Source of the DNA: JBHJGM01 sp050331815
Lineage (GTDB): Bacteria; Verrucomicrobiota; Verrucomicrobiia; Opitutales; JBHJGM01
Direction: 5' to 3'
DNA: 64,000 nt
Assembly (NCBI GenBank): GCA_050331815.1
Contig: JBHJGM010000003.1
Location: 372,001 to 436,000, forward strand
Positions 51,087-60,106 of this stretch are shown piece by piece. The position numbers were made by a program, and so were the translations under genes. The notes under the pieces were generated by a model. It was not told the DNA's origin. It did not search any database and saw only the letters and a program-made list of their open reading frames with translations. How positions within the stretch are numbered: the first letter of the stretch is position 1; each line of letters starts with the position of its first letter.

Positions 51087-52127
51087 ATGGAGGTTGTGGA
51101 GGTGCTTACCTCGCGCGAGCGTTTTATAAAGGCGTGTCGCTGCGAAGCGTTGGAACGCCCGCCGGTGTGGATCATGCGGCAGGCCGGGCGTTACCTGCCC
51201 GAGTACCGTGCCCTCAAGCAGCAGCATTCCTTTCTCGAGATGGTGCGCACGCCTGAACTCGCCTGCGATGTAACCCTGCAACCGCTCCGGCGCTTCGCCC
51301 TGGACGCGGCCATTTTGTTCAGCGACATCCTGGTGATTCCTGAAGCGCTGGGAGCCCCCTACCGCTTTCGTGAGCAGGGCGGGATCGCAATGGAGCGCTT
51401 TCTCGACGCGCCGGAAAAGATCGCCCGCCTGCATGCCGATGGTCTTGAGCAGAAGCTCACCTACACCTCGGAGACGCTGACCCGTTTGCGCGCTCAATTG
51501 CCGGAGACGGCCCTGCTGGGCTTTTGCGGCGCGCCCTGGACGCTGGCGGTCTATATCCTTGAGGGCGGCAGCGATGCCAAGGGCAACGACACCCGCGCCT
51601 TCGCCTACAATGAGCCGGAAGTTTTCGCGCGAGTGATGGACGTTCTGGCGGAAGCCTGTGGCCGTTACCTTAAGCTCCAGGCCGAGGCCGGTGCGGACGC
51701 CCTGCAGATTTTCGACAGCTTCGCCGGGCTTTGCCCCGCCGGTGCCTACGGAGACCTGTCGCTGCGCTGGATTCAGCGGGTCATCGCGGCGGTGCCGCCC
51801 ACCGTGCCAGTGATTCTGTTTGCCAAGGGCCAGGGCGGTAACCTCGGGGCCCTGCCCGCCTCGGGAGCTCAGGTGTACGGGATCGACTGGACGGTGGAAC
51901 TGCCTCACGCCGCCGCGCAGTTGTCCGCCGAATGCGCGGTTCAGGGCAACCTCGACCCGGTCCTCATGCAGACGTCCCCGGCGCGCGTTCGGGCAGAAGC
52001 CCAAGCCCTGCTGGAGTCGATGCGCGGGCGCCCCGGTCACATCGTCAATCTGGGCCACGGCATCCTGCCTTCCGGCAAGATCGAGTGCGTCGAGTCTCTC
52101 GTAGAAACCGTTCGCAACTTCGCCTGA
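51087..52127 (+). CDS. hemE: uroporphyrinogen decarboxylase
   Basis: Encodes 346 residues. RPPVWIMRQAGRYLPEYRA holds the substrate-binding Arg residues, with FSDILVIPEALG, GFCGAPWTLAVYILEGG, ADALQIFDSFAG and QGNLDPVLM following. It converts uroporphyrinogen III to coproporphyrinogen III in the cytoplasm. It starts 12 bases after hemF and overlaps hemN by one base (TGATG). Confidence 0.95.
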   Translation: MEVVEVLTSRERFIKACRCEALERPPVWIMRQAGRYLPEYRALKQQHSFLEMVRTPELACDVTLQPLRRFALDAAILFSDILVIPEALGAPYRFREQGGIAMERFLDAPEKIARLHADGLEQKLTYTSETLTRLRAQLPETALLGFCGAPWTLAVYILEGGSDAKGNDTRAFAYNEPEVFARVMDVLAEACGRYLKLQAEAGADALQIFDSFAGLCPAGAYGDLSLRWIQRVIAAVPPTVPVILFAKGQGGNLGALPASGAQVYGIDWTVELPHAAAQLSAECAVQGNLDPVLMQTSPARVRAEAQALLESMRGRPGHIVNLGHGILPSGKIECVESLVETVRNFA

Positions 52128-53506
52128 TGGAACTGACAACGCCCCCGGCGATCGATCTGGAGCTGGTCCGCAAGTACAACCGACCGGGGCCGCGTTACAC
52201 CTCCTATCCGCCGGCCACGCAATTCAGTGAGGCGGTCGAGCGCGCCGCACTGCTGGAGGCGGTTGCTTCGGGCGCGGGGCCGCTGTCGCTGTACGTGCAC
52301 CTGCCTTTTTGCGAGAGCCTCTGCTGGTTTTGTGGTTGCAACACGATCATCACGCGCAATCGCGAACAAGCCGACGGCTACCTGGGCTTGCTGGAACGGG
52401 AAATCGCTCTGGCGGCGCAAACCCTGCAACCGGAGCGGCCGGTCGTCCAGTTGCACTTCGGTGGCGGCACACCCAATTTTTTGACGCCCGCGCAGATTAC
52501 ACGTCTGGGCGACTGTCTGCGGCAGCGCTTTCGCTTCGATCCGAACCTCGAAGCCGGGGTCGAACTCGACCCGCGCCGCCTGGAGGAAGCGCAGGTGGCC
52601 GCGTTTGCAGAGGTGGGCTTCAAGCGCGCTTCGTTTGGCGTGCAGGACGTGCACGGGGAGGTGCAGAAGGCGGTCAACCGCCTGCAGTCGCCTGAACTCA
52701 ACCAACAGGCCATGCAGTGGCTGCGCACTCATGGCTTTGAGTCGGTCAACATCGACCTTATCTACGGGCTACCGCACCAGACACCGGAAGGCTTCACGCA
52801 GACGCTGGAGAGCGTTTGCGCCCTTGAGCCCGACCGGCTGGCCATTTTCAGCTACGCCCATGTACCCTGGATGAAACCCGCGCAGAAACTGCTCGAGCGC
52901 GTGGGGCTGCCGGATGCGGAGGCCAAACTCAGGATGCTGCGCACAATTTATCAGACGCTCACCGAACGCGGCTTCGTGCCCATCGGCATGGATCACTTTG
53001 CGCGGCCCGAGGATGAGCTGGTGGTGGCCCAGCAGAACGGCACGCTCCAGCGCAATTTTCAAGGCTACAGCACCCGCGCAGGTGCGGAGATCTGCGCCTT
53101 TGGCCTCTCCGCGATCTCACAAACAGAGGCTACCTACCGCCAGAATCACAAGGATTTGCGCGATTACCGGGCCAACCTGGAGAACGATCGCTGGCCGATA
53201 GAACGCGGCTGCCTGCTCGGCGCGGAGGATCGGTTGCGCCGGCAGGTCATCCTACAGTTGATGTGTTCCCTTGAGCTTGATCTGAAAATGGTCGAAGAAG
53301 CTTATGACGTGAATTTTACATCCCACTTTCACAAAGAGCTGAAGCGCCTGCGCCCACTCGAAGCCGACGGGCTGGTTGAGGTCAGCGCCGAACGCATCCG
53401 GGTGCTGCCCTCCGGGCGTCTGCTCATTCGCAACATCGCGATGATTTTCGACGGTTATTTGAACGAGACGGCTTCGGCGTCACCGCGCTTCTCCAAGACA
53501 ATTTAG
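52127..53506 (+). CDS. hemN: oxygen-independent coproporphyrinogen III dehydrogenase
   Basis: Encodes 459 residues from the ATG at 52127. A radical-SAM enzyme: CX3CX2CXC motif at Cys62, 66, 69 and 71, then LHFGGGTPNFLTPAQI, ASFGVQDVHGEVQKAVNR and MDHFARPEDELVVAQ, all as in true HemN. It converts coproporphyrinogen III to protoporphyrinogen IX without oxygen. The C-terminal region (GEDR-like AEDRLRRQVILQLMC) is intact, which separates it from HemW. Confidence 0.94.
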   Translation: MELTTPPAIDLELVRKYNRPGPRYTSYPPATQFSEAVERAALLEAVASGAGPLSLYVHLPFCESLCWFCGCNTIITRNREQADGYLGLLEREIALAAQTLQPERPVVQLHFGGGTPNFLTPAQITRLGDCLRQRFRFDPNLEAGVELDPRRLEEAQVAAFAEVGFKRASFGVQDVHGEVQKAVNRLQSPELNQQAMQWLRTHGFESVNIDLIYGLPHQTPEGFTQTLESVCALEPDRLAIFSYAHVPWMKPAQKLLERVGLPDAEAKLRMLRTIYQTLTERGFVPIGMDHFARPEDELVVAQQNGTLQRNFQGYSTRAGAEICAFGLSAISQTEATYRQNHKDLRDYRANLENDRWPIERGCLLGAEDRLRRQVILQLMCSLELDLKMVEEAYDVNFTSHFHKELKRLRPLEADGLVEVSAERIRVLPSGRLLIRNIAMIFDGYLNETASASPRFSKTI

Positions 53507-53507
53507 C

Positions 53508-54929
53508 ATGGGACGCGTCCTCATCATCGGAGGTGGACTGGCGGGCTTGACCGCCGGTCACACCCTGCGCCAGGCCGGCAACCAGGTGGCCGTCCTCGAG
53601 GCGGGCACCCGCGCCGGCGGTGCGATTCAGTCGACCGAGAGCGAAGGTTACGTGGCGGAAGCCGGACCGAACACCCTGCAGGTTTCCGAGCCCTCGACCC
53701 TGGAGTGGTTTGATTCGATCGGACTTGGGGAAGAGGTGATTGGCACCCGCCCATCCGCGAATAAGCGCTACATTCTAAAGTACGGGAAGCTGGTCGCCGT
53801 CCCGGAAGGGCCGGCCTCGGCCATCGGCTCATCGCTGTTTAGCCTGCCGGGCAAAGTGCGCCTGGCTGCGGAGTACATCACCCCTTCGCGGCGTGGCAGC
53901 GAAGATGAGTCCGTAGCCGATTTCGCTCGCCGGCGCGTCGGTCGCGAGTTTCTGCGGTACGCGCTCGACCCGATGGTCGCGGGTGTCTACGCGGGCGATC
54001 CCGAAGAATTGTCCGTCCAGCATGCCTTTCCCAAAGTCTGGGCGCTCGAACGCGATTACGGTGGTCTGATCAAAGGGGCCATGCAGAAGCGCCGCGAAGA
54101 CCAGGCGCACCAAAGCCGCAGCGGCTACAAGAAAGGCAGTTACTCGTTTCGCCTCGGGCTGGAGATGCTCATCACGCACCTGTCCGAATTGCTGGGCAAC
54201 AGCCTGCACATCAGCTCGGCGCTGACCTCCTTGGAGTGGACGGGCTCGCAGTGGGCCGCGGGCTGGGACCGCTTCGGCATGGCCGATCAGGGGCGTTTTG
54301 ACGCGCTGCTGCTGACCTCGCCTGCCTGGAGCTTTGAAAACCTGCCGCTGCCGGATCCGCTGCACCGTATCCTGGAGCCGGTCATCAACATCCACTACCC
54401 GCCGGTGGCCTGCGTGGTCTTTGGCTTTGCCAAGCAGGCGGTCAAGCACTCGCTGGATGGTTTCGGTTTTCTGGTGCCGTCCTGCGAGCGGCGTGAAATC
54501 CTGGGCACGTTGTTTTCGTCGAGCATCTTCATGGGCCGGGCGCCCAAGGAGCACGTCACACTGACCTCCTACGTGGGCGGCTGCCGTCAACCCAGCCTTG
54601 CAATGCAGTCCGACAGCGGGCTGCGCGCCACGGTGTTGAAGGAACTCAAAGAGATTGTGGGCGTCAGCGCCGAGCCGACCTTCGAGAAAATCAGCGTCTG
54701 GCCGCAGGCGATTCCGCAATACAACGTGGGCTACACCAAGGTGCTGCAGGCCATCACCAACGCTAAATCGGCCTTCCCGACCCTCTTTTTCGCCGGAAAC
54801 TACGTGGGGGGCATCTCCCTGGAGAAAACCATTCAGACTGCCCGCAGCGCCGCCGAGAAAATCCACGAGCGTATGGGCGCTCCCCTGGAAGCCGACCCCG
54901 AATTGACAACGCCGCCCGCTGAGAACTGA
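53508..54929 (+). CDS. hemG: protoporphyrinogen oxidase (HemY type)
   Basis: Encodes 473 residues. FAD loop LIIGGGLAGLTAGHTLRQAGNQVAVLEAG, GPNTLQVSEPSTLEWF, FLRYALDPMVAGVYAGDPEELSVQHAFPKV and LFFAGNYVGGISLEK are features of the HemY-type FAD enzyme. It oxidises protoporphyrinogen IX (or coproporphyrinogen). The symbol hemG is used for the oxygen-dependent form in some groups; hemY is equally valid. It begins one base after hemN. Confidence 0.92.
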   Translation: MGRVLIIGGGLAGLTAGHTLRQAGNQVAVLEAGTRAGGAIQSTESEGYVAEAGPNTLQVSEPSTLEWFDSIGLGEEVIGTRPSANKRYILKYGKLVAVPEGPASAIGSSLFSLPGKVRLAAEYITPSRRGSEDESVADFARRRVGREFLRYALDPMVAGVYAGDPEELSVQHAFPKVWALERDYGGLIKGAMQKRREDQAHQSRSGYKKGSYSFRLGLEMLITHLSELLGNSLHISSALTSLEWTGSQWAAGWDRFGMADQGRFDALLLTSPAWSFENLPLPDPLHRILEPVINIHYPPVACVVFGFAKQAVKHSLDGFGFLVPSCERREILGTLFSSSIFMGRAPKEHVTLTSYVGGCRQPSLAMQSDSGLRATVLKELKEIVGVSAEPTFEKISVWPQAIPQYNVGYTKVLQAITNAKSAFPTLFFAGNYVGGISLEKTIQTARSAAEKIHERMGAPLEADPELTTPPAEN

Positions 54930-54936
54930 TTAGCGC

Positions 54937-56010
54937 ATGCCAGCTAAAGCGGTTATCTTACTGAATCTGGGTTCGCCGGACTCCACCGCGGTGCCCGATG
55001 TGCGGCGCTATTTGCGTGAGTTTTTGATGGATGGGCGCGTGCTGGATGCGCCCTTCCCGATCCGCTGGATGGTGGTCAACGGGTTGATCCTGCCCTTCCG
55101 CCCGAAGCAATCCGCCGAGGCGTATTCACGGGTCTGGCGCGAGGAAGGGTCGCCGCTGATTCTGATTAGCGAGGCCGTGCAGCGCGCATTGCAGACGCAC
55201 TTGGAAGTCCCGGTCGAACTGGCCATGCGTTACGGCAGCCCGTCCATCCCGGATGCCGTCAAGCGCTTGAAAGCAGCCGGCACCGAGGAGTTGTTCATCG
55301 TCCCGTTGTACCCGCATTACGCCATGTCGAGCTACGAAACGGTGGTGGTACGCCTGATGGAGGAACTCGCCGCGCAAGCGCCCAAAATGCGCACCACGCT
55401 GTTGCAGCCCTTTTACGACGACCCTGACTACATCGCGGCCCTGGTCGAATCAGCCGAGCCGTACCTGAGCGAACCGTACGACCAGCTGCTCTTTTCGTTT
55501 CACGGCATCCCCGAGCGTCACTTGCGCAAGAGCGATCCCTCGCACGCGCACTGCTTGAAATGTCCGGACTGTTGCGAGGTTGCCCACCCGGCACACGCCA
55601 CCTGCTACCGCCACCAGTGCGTGACCACGGTCAAAAAGTTCGTCGAGCGCGCCGGCATTCCCGAGGACAAGTACTTTCTGTCTTTCCAGTCGCGCCTGGG
55701 CCGCGATCCCTGGCTCACGCCCTACACCGACAAGACCCTGGAACGCTTCGGCGAGGAAGGCATCAAGCGCTTACGGGTTATCTGCCCGGCTTTTGTCTCC
55801 GACTGCCTGGAGACGCTGGAAGAAATCTCGATGGAGGGTAAAGAGACATTCATCGAGGCCGGTGGCGAGGACTTCGCTCAGATTCCCTGCCTGAACGAGC
55901 ATCCGGCTTGGATTCACTTTTTGAAAAACAAGGTCGAAGCCTGGCTGACCCAGACAGCCACGGCCCAAGCTCGAGATGCTGTCGCCGAAGCGACGGTCAG
56001 CGTACCCTGA
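54937..56010 (+). CDS. hemH: ferrochelatase with internal cysteine-rich segment
   Basis: Encodes 357 residues. ILLNLGSPDS, LFIVPLYPHYAMSSYETV, FSFHGIPERHLRKSDP (His189 in the active site) and FVSDCLETLEEI are the ferrochelatase plan. Between about 204 and 230 an inserted stretch has six cysteines (206, 209, 212, 213, 223, 228). Some bacterial ferrochelatases bind a [2Fe-2S] cluster; these residues are candidates, but cluster binding is inference. It inserts iron into protoporphyrin IX. Confidence 0.93.
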   Translation: MPAKAVILLNLGSPDSTAVPDVRRYLREFLMDGRVLDAPFPIRWMVVNGLILPFRPKQSAEAYSRVWREEGSPLILISEAVQRALQTHLEVPVELAMRYGSPSIPDAVKRLKAAGTEELFIVPLYPHYAMSSYETVVVRLMEELAAQAPKMRTTLLQPFYDDPDYIAALVESAEPYLSEPYDQLLFSFHGIPERHLRKSDPSHAHCLKCPDCCEVAHPAHATCYRHQCVTTVKKFVERAGIPEDKYFLSFQSRLGRDPWLTPYTDKTLERFGEEGIKRLRVICPAFVSDCLETLEEISMEGKETFIEAGGEDFAQIPCLNEHPAWIHFLKNKVEAWLTQTATAQARDAVAEATVSVP

Positions 56011-56023
56011 AACCAGCGCTGCC

Positions 56024-56899
56024 ATGTTCCAGTTGAGCGATCAGACCCTGATGCTGCTGGGAGGTATTTTGTACCTGCTGGCCTTCATACTGGTCGCGGT
56101 GGATCTGCAGCGAAAGGTGCCCGGAGTCCGCGGGTTGTTCGTTGCTCTGCTCATCGGGGGTTTCAGTTTTCAAAGCCTGGGGCTGTACGCCCGAGGCATC
56201 GCCGAGCAAGCGATTCCCGTACAGACGTTTTTCGAGATTTTGCAAGTGGTCTCTTGGTCGGCGATACTGGTCAGTTTTATCTTTCATCCGTCCTTTCGCC
56301 TACGCTTTGCCAACGTGCTCACCACTGGACTGGCCGGGCTGCTGGGCCTGGGCTCGTTCCTTTTTGACAGCCGGGCACCCTCCGTGCCCATCGGTGAGCA
56401 GGAAAATCCCTGGGTGGCCTTTCACGCGGTGCTGGCGATTTTTTCGTACGGCATTTTCGCGGTGCTGGCGCTGACCTCGCTGATGTACCTGGTGCAGGAT
56501 TTTGCCCTGCAGCGCCGTCGCGTCGGCAAGCTCTTTTCACGCCTGCCCGCGATCCGCAAGCTGGAGGAGGTCAACAGTCGCCTGATCTTCTTTGGGGTGG
56601 CCCTGTTTTCGATTGGCGTGGCCGTCGGCGCACTGAACCTGCTCAGCGAATCTTCAACCCTGGGCAAAGCCAAGCTCACCATCGCCCTGGCGGTGTGGGG
56701 GGCCTACGCGGTTCTGCTGTACCTGCGCCAGAGCCAGCGGCTGTTTGGCGTACCCTTTGCCTGGGCCTGCCTGCTGGCTTTTGTCGCGGCCTTAATCACG
56801 CTCAAGCCCCTGACGATTTCGACCCAGGACGCCCGCCTTGAGCGCGAAGTTCAGACCCAGCCGGGCGTGCCGTACCCCGTGGATGAAAGAAGCGATTAA
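56024..56899 (+). CDS. hemX: HemX/CcsA-like membrane protein
   Basis: Encodes 291 residues from the ATG at 56024 with about eight predicted membrane segments. WVAFHAVLAIFSYGIFAVLALTSLMYLVQD carries the His and Tyr typical of the CcsA/HemX family, but the WWD heme-handling motif of CcsA is not seen, favouring HemX. HemX in Bacillus lowers HemA levels. Its stop overlaps hemA by 17 bases. Whether it acts in cytochrome c maturation or heme regulation cannot be decided here. Confidence 0.8.
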   Translation: MFQLSDQTLMLLGGILYLLAFILVAVDLQRKVPGVRGLFVALLIGGFSFQSLGLYARGIAEQAIPVQTFFEILQVVSWSAILVSFIFHPSFRLRFANVLTTGLAGLLGLGSFLFDSRAPSVPIGEQENPWVAFHAVLAIFSYGIFAVLALTSLMYLVQDFALQRRRVGKLFSRLPAIRKLEEVNSRLIFFGVALFSIGVAVGALNLLSESSTLGKAKLTIALAVWGAYAVLLYLRQSQRLFGVPFAWACLLAFVAALITLKPLTISTQDARLEREVQTQPGVPYPVDERSD

Positions 56900-57980
56900 G
56901 CAGTTGTACCTGGTTGGCAGTTCCCACCGCACGGCTCCGTTGCACGTACGCGAGCAACTGGCCGTGCCGGAAGATCTGGCTGATCGCCTGGCCGAGAACC
57001 TCCACTCGATGGAGGGGCTCGACGAATGGATGCTGCTGAACACCTGCAACCGCGTGGAGCTATACCTCTACGGCGACCGCCCCAACCTGCCCAAGGAAGT
57101 GGCTACGGTCATCACCGATTTGCACGGCATCGACCCCACCTTTTTCTGGAACCACGCCTACCAGCAAGTCGATGAAGATGGCGTGACCCACGCCTTTGAA
57201 GTGGCTTCGGGGCTGGACTCGCAGATGATCGGCGAGACCGAAATTCTCGGTCAAATGAAGGCCGCCTACGCCCGGGCGCAACAGACACGTTCAGTGGGGC
57301 CGGTGCTCAACCGCGTCTTCCAAAAGTCCTTTCAAGCAGCGAAGTGGGCGCGCACGCACACCGGTGTCGGCCGCGGGCAGATCAGTATCGGTAACATTGC
57401 CGCTGAACTGGCCGAGCGTATCTGCGGCGACTTGAGCAGTGTGCGCATCCTGCTGGCGGGCTCGGGGGAGGCCGGAGAAAAAACCGCCCAGGCGCTGGTC
57501 AGCCGGGGCGCGCGCACGGTCACCGTCACGAGCCGCACCGCTGAAAACGCACTGGCCCTGGCCAGCCGGCTCGACGCCACGGCGATGGATTTCGAGACGT
57601 TCGAGCGCTCCATCCAGCTTTTCGATGTGGTGATCGGCTCGACCGCGGCACCCGGCTCGATTTTGACACGCAAAGCGGTGCGCGGGGCCATGCGCCAGCG
57701 CCGCACGGTGCCGCTGTTTCTGATCGACCTGGCGCTCCCGCGCGACTTTGAGCCCGACTGCGGCAAGCTGCCCAACGTCTATCTTTACAATCTGGACGAC
57801 CTTTCTGCCGTGGCGAACGAGAACCTCAAAAGCCGAGAAGCCGAGGTTGAGGCCTGTCGGAAAGCCCTGCACGAGCGCGCGACCCGCGTCTGGCACGAAC
57901 TTACCGGCCGCGCCAAACCCACCGCGAAGGGGACGCCCCAAGCCACCGACCAGAAAACCCCTCAGGCAGTCTCCAACTGA
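56883..57980 (+). CDS. hemA: glutamyl-tRNA reductase
   Basis: Encodes 365 residues from the ATG at 56883. YLVGSSHRTAPLHVREQL, LNTCNRVELYLY with nucleophile Cys55, ASGLDSQMIGETEILGQMKAAYA, VGRGQISIGNIAAELAE and LLAGSGEAGEKTAQAL are complete. It makes glutamate-1-semialdehyde, the first committed heme intermediate. It is the last gene of the operon, overlapping hemX by 17 bases and the convergent lpxB by 19. The C-terminal dimerisation region is short compared with E. coli HemA (418). Confidence 0.94.
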   Translation: MKEAIKQLYLVGSSHRTAPLHVREQLAVPEDLADRLAENLHSMEGLDEWMLLNTCNRVELYLYGDRPNLPKEVATVITDLHGIDPTFFWNHAYQQVDEDGVTHAFEVASGLDSQMIGETEILGQMKAAYARAQQTRSVGPVLNRVFQKSFQAAKWARTHTGVGRGQISIGNIAAELAERICGDLSSVRILLAGSGEAGEKTAQALVSRGARTVTVTSRTAENALALASRLDATAMDFETFERSIQLFDVVIGSTAAPGSILTRKAVRGAMRQRRTVPLFLIDLALPRDFEPDCGKLPNVYLYNLDDLSAVANENLKSREAEVEACRKALHERATRVWHELTGRAKPTAKGTPQATDQKTPQAVSN

Positions 57981-59146
57981 CGCAGCAGCCACTGCGAGGC
58001 GTTCAGCGTGCGCGCCTCGCCTAGCAAATGCTGCAGCTCTTTGGCAACTGCTCCAAACCGCCCGGGCGCGGTGGTGTCGCTCAAAAAATCACGCAACAAA
58101 GCACCGAGGACCGGCGCGCGCGCGGCCTTCTGAATGTACTCGGGGTAGACGGTCCGGTTGAGCAACAGGTTAGCCATGCCGAGGTACTCAACCTTGGCGA
58201 CCAGCCGCCCGAACCGGTACGTCAACGGGTGGGCCCGGTAGACAATGCCACCGGGTATGCCGGCCAGCGCGCAGCAGAGCGAGATGGTACCCGAACTAGT
58301 CAGAACCGCCGAGCCGCTGGAGCCTTCCTCGCGCGGGCGCAAGGTCACGGTCGCCTTCACCGCCGGGTCCGCCTCGGCGAGGATGGACTGCATGAGTTGG
58401 CGGATACGCTCGCCGGGGTACAACACTGTTGCCCGCGGCGCGCTGTCGTCTCGCAGGAGGCTTTCGAAGCCGCCCAGCATGCGTGGAAAAATGCGCCCCA
58501 CCGCCTGAGGACGGCTCCCGGGAAACAGCAGAATGTCTCCGCTTTCTGAATACCGGACCGGGTTGACGAAATCCGCCTCGGCAAAAGGGTGGCCCACGTA
58601 AGCGACGTCCAGGTCGGTGTCCGCGTAGCAGTTCACCTCAAAGGGAAAGATCACCGCCAGGGCGTTGAGATCGCGCGCCATGGTGAAGCGCCGCTTCTGC
58701 TTCCAGGCCCAGATTTGCGGGCTGATGTAGTACAAGAGCCGCACCGGGCCGCCCGCCTTTTGGGCCAGGGCGCGGTCATTGAGGGCCTTGGCCAGGCGCA
58801 GGTTGAAGCCCGGGTAATCCACGAAGCAGACCGCCCGCGGCTTGTATTCAGCAATCCATGACAACAGGCGCTCGAAGAGGCTCTTAAAGTAGCTGTAGTG
58901 CTTGAGGACCTCGATGAGGCCGACGACGGACGCATCGGTCAGATCGAAGAGCAACTGCGCACCGGCACCTTTCAACTCGGGGCCACCCACCGCGCAGACC
59001 TTGAGTCCCGGCGCGGCCTGGAGGGCTTCGCGCACCATGCGGGCGGCGTGCTGGTCGCCGGAGTGTTCGCCTGCGATGACCAGCAGATCGACGCGGCCTG
59101 CGTGCGGCGCTTCCAGAGCGGAGGGAACCGGCGGCAAAGCGGCCAT
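57962..59146 (-). CDS. lpxB: lipid-A-disaccharide synthase
   Basis: Encodes 394 residues. LLVIAGEHSGDQHAARMV, GVGGPELKGAGAQLLFDL-like start of the GT19 fold (read here as AVGGPELKGAG), VCFVDYPGFNLRLAKAL, LLYYISPQIWAWKQKR, VAYVGHPFAEAD and LLFPGSRPQAV are the LpxB signatures. It joins UDP-diacylglucosamine and lipid X to form the lipid A disaccharide at the inner membrane. It shares an operon with lolD-like genes and a GnnA-like oxidoreductase. Confidence 0.93.
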   Translation of the reverse strand: MAALPPVPSALEAPHAGRVDLLVIAGEHSGDQHAARMVREALQAAPGLKVCAVGGPELKGAGAQLLFDLTDASVVGLIEVLKHYSYFKSLFERLLSWIAEYKPRAVCFVDYPGFNLRLAKALNDRALAQKAGGPVRLLYYISPQIWAWKQKRRFTMARDLNALAVIFPFEVNCYADTDLDVAYVGHPFAEADFVNPVRYSESGDILLFPGSRPQAVGRIFPRMLGGFESLLRDDSAPRATVLYPGERIRQLMQSILAEADPAVKATVTLRPREEGSSGSAVLTSSGTISLCCALAGIPGGIVYRAHPLTYRFGRLVAKVEYLGMANLLLNRTVYPEYIQKAARAPVLGALLRDFLSDTTAPGRFGAVAKELQHLLGEARTLNASQWLLRQLETA

Positions 59147-59152
59147 ACGGTG

Positions 59153-60106
59153 TCAGCTCTGGGCGGCCCGCGCCTTTTTCAGCCCCTCTTGAATCTGCTC
59201 GGTGATGCGGATGGCAAGCTCGAGCGCGGAACGGCCCAGCGCGCCGGACACCTTCGGCTGGGAGTGGCGCGATACGCTTTCGATGAAGGATGCGATCTCG
59301 ATTTTCAGGGGCTCGCCCTTGTCGATGGGGATGTCCTCCATCTTGAGGTTGCCGGCGTCCTGGCGCACGAGGTGGCCCTTCTGATTCATGAAGTCGAGCG
59401 AGAGGTAGGTGTGGGGCTGAAAGACGCGAATCTCGCGCACTTTTTTCAGGCTGACCCGGCTGGTGTTCAGGTTAGCGACCGCGCCGTTGGCAAAGGTAAT
59501 GCGGGCGTTGGCGATGTCCTCGCTCTGCGAGAGCACGTTGACGCCGATGGCTTCCACGCGCTCGACCGGCGCCTTGACCAGCTGCAGGACGACGCCGATG
59601 TCGTGTATCATCAAATCCAGGACAACACCCACTTCCGTACCGCGCGGATTGAACGGGGCGAGGCGATCGGCGGTGATGAAGCGCGGATCCTCAACGGTGT
59701 TTTCCATGAAACCCATGACCGGGTTGTAATGCTCGATGTGGCCGACCTGCACCAGTCGATCCTGGGCGCGGGCGGCCTCCAGGATCCCCTCCGCCTCGGC
59801 CAGCGAGGCGCACAGCGGTTTCTCGATCAGCAGGTGGCAGCCCGCCTGCAACAAGGGTAGCGCAACCTCGTGGTGGCGGTCGGTCGGCACGACAACGCTG
59901 ACCGCGTCGCAGGCCGCCCCCAGGGCCTCCAGGGACTCAAACCGCGCGCAGCCGCGGGCTTCGCAAATTTCCGCCGCCCGCGCGTCATCGATCTCGAAGA
60001 TGCCGGCCAACTCGCAGGATTCCAACTCGGAGTAGATGCGCGCATGATGCTGGCCGAGGTAGCCCACTCCTGCCACGCCACATCGCAATTTCGCCTCCCC
60101 GCTCAT
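59153..60106 (-). CDS. Gfo/Idh/MocA oxidoreductase linked to lipid A synthesis (GnnA-like)
   Basis: Encodes 317 residues. CGVAGVGYLGQHHARIYS is the NAD loop, HLLIEKPLCASL the EKP motif, then VGHIEHYNP and VLDLMIHDIGVVL. The GHxExxNP block and the lpxB neighbourhood resemble GnnA, the UDP-GlcNAc 3-dehydrogenase that with aminotransferase GnnB makes the 3-amino sugar of amide-linked lipid A. GnnB is not in the window, so this remains a candidate. It ends 6 bases before lpxB and overlaps lolD by 4 (ATGA). Confidence 0.7.
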   Translation of the reverse strand: MSGEAKLRCGVAGVGYLGQHHARIYSELESCELAGIFEIDDARAAEICEARGCARFESLEALGAACDAVSVVVPTDRHHEVALPLLQAGCHLLIEKPLCASLAEAEGILEAARAQDRLVQVGHIEHYNPVMGFMENTVEDPRFITADRLAPFNPRGTEVGVVLDLMIHDIGVVLQLVKAPVERVEAIGVNVLSQSEDIANARITFANGAVANLNTSRVSLKKVREIRVFQPHTYLSLDFMNQKGHLVRQDAGNLKMEDIPIDKGEPLKIEIASFIESVSRHSQPKVSGALGRSALELAIRITEQIQEGLKKARAAQS

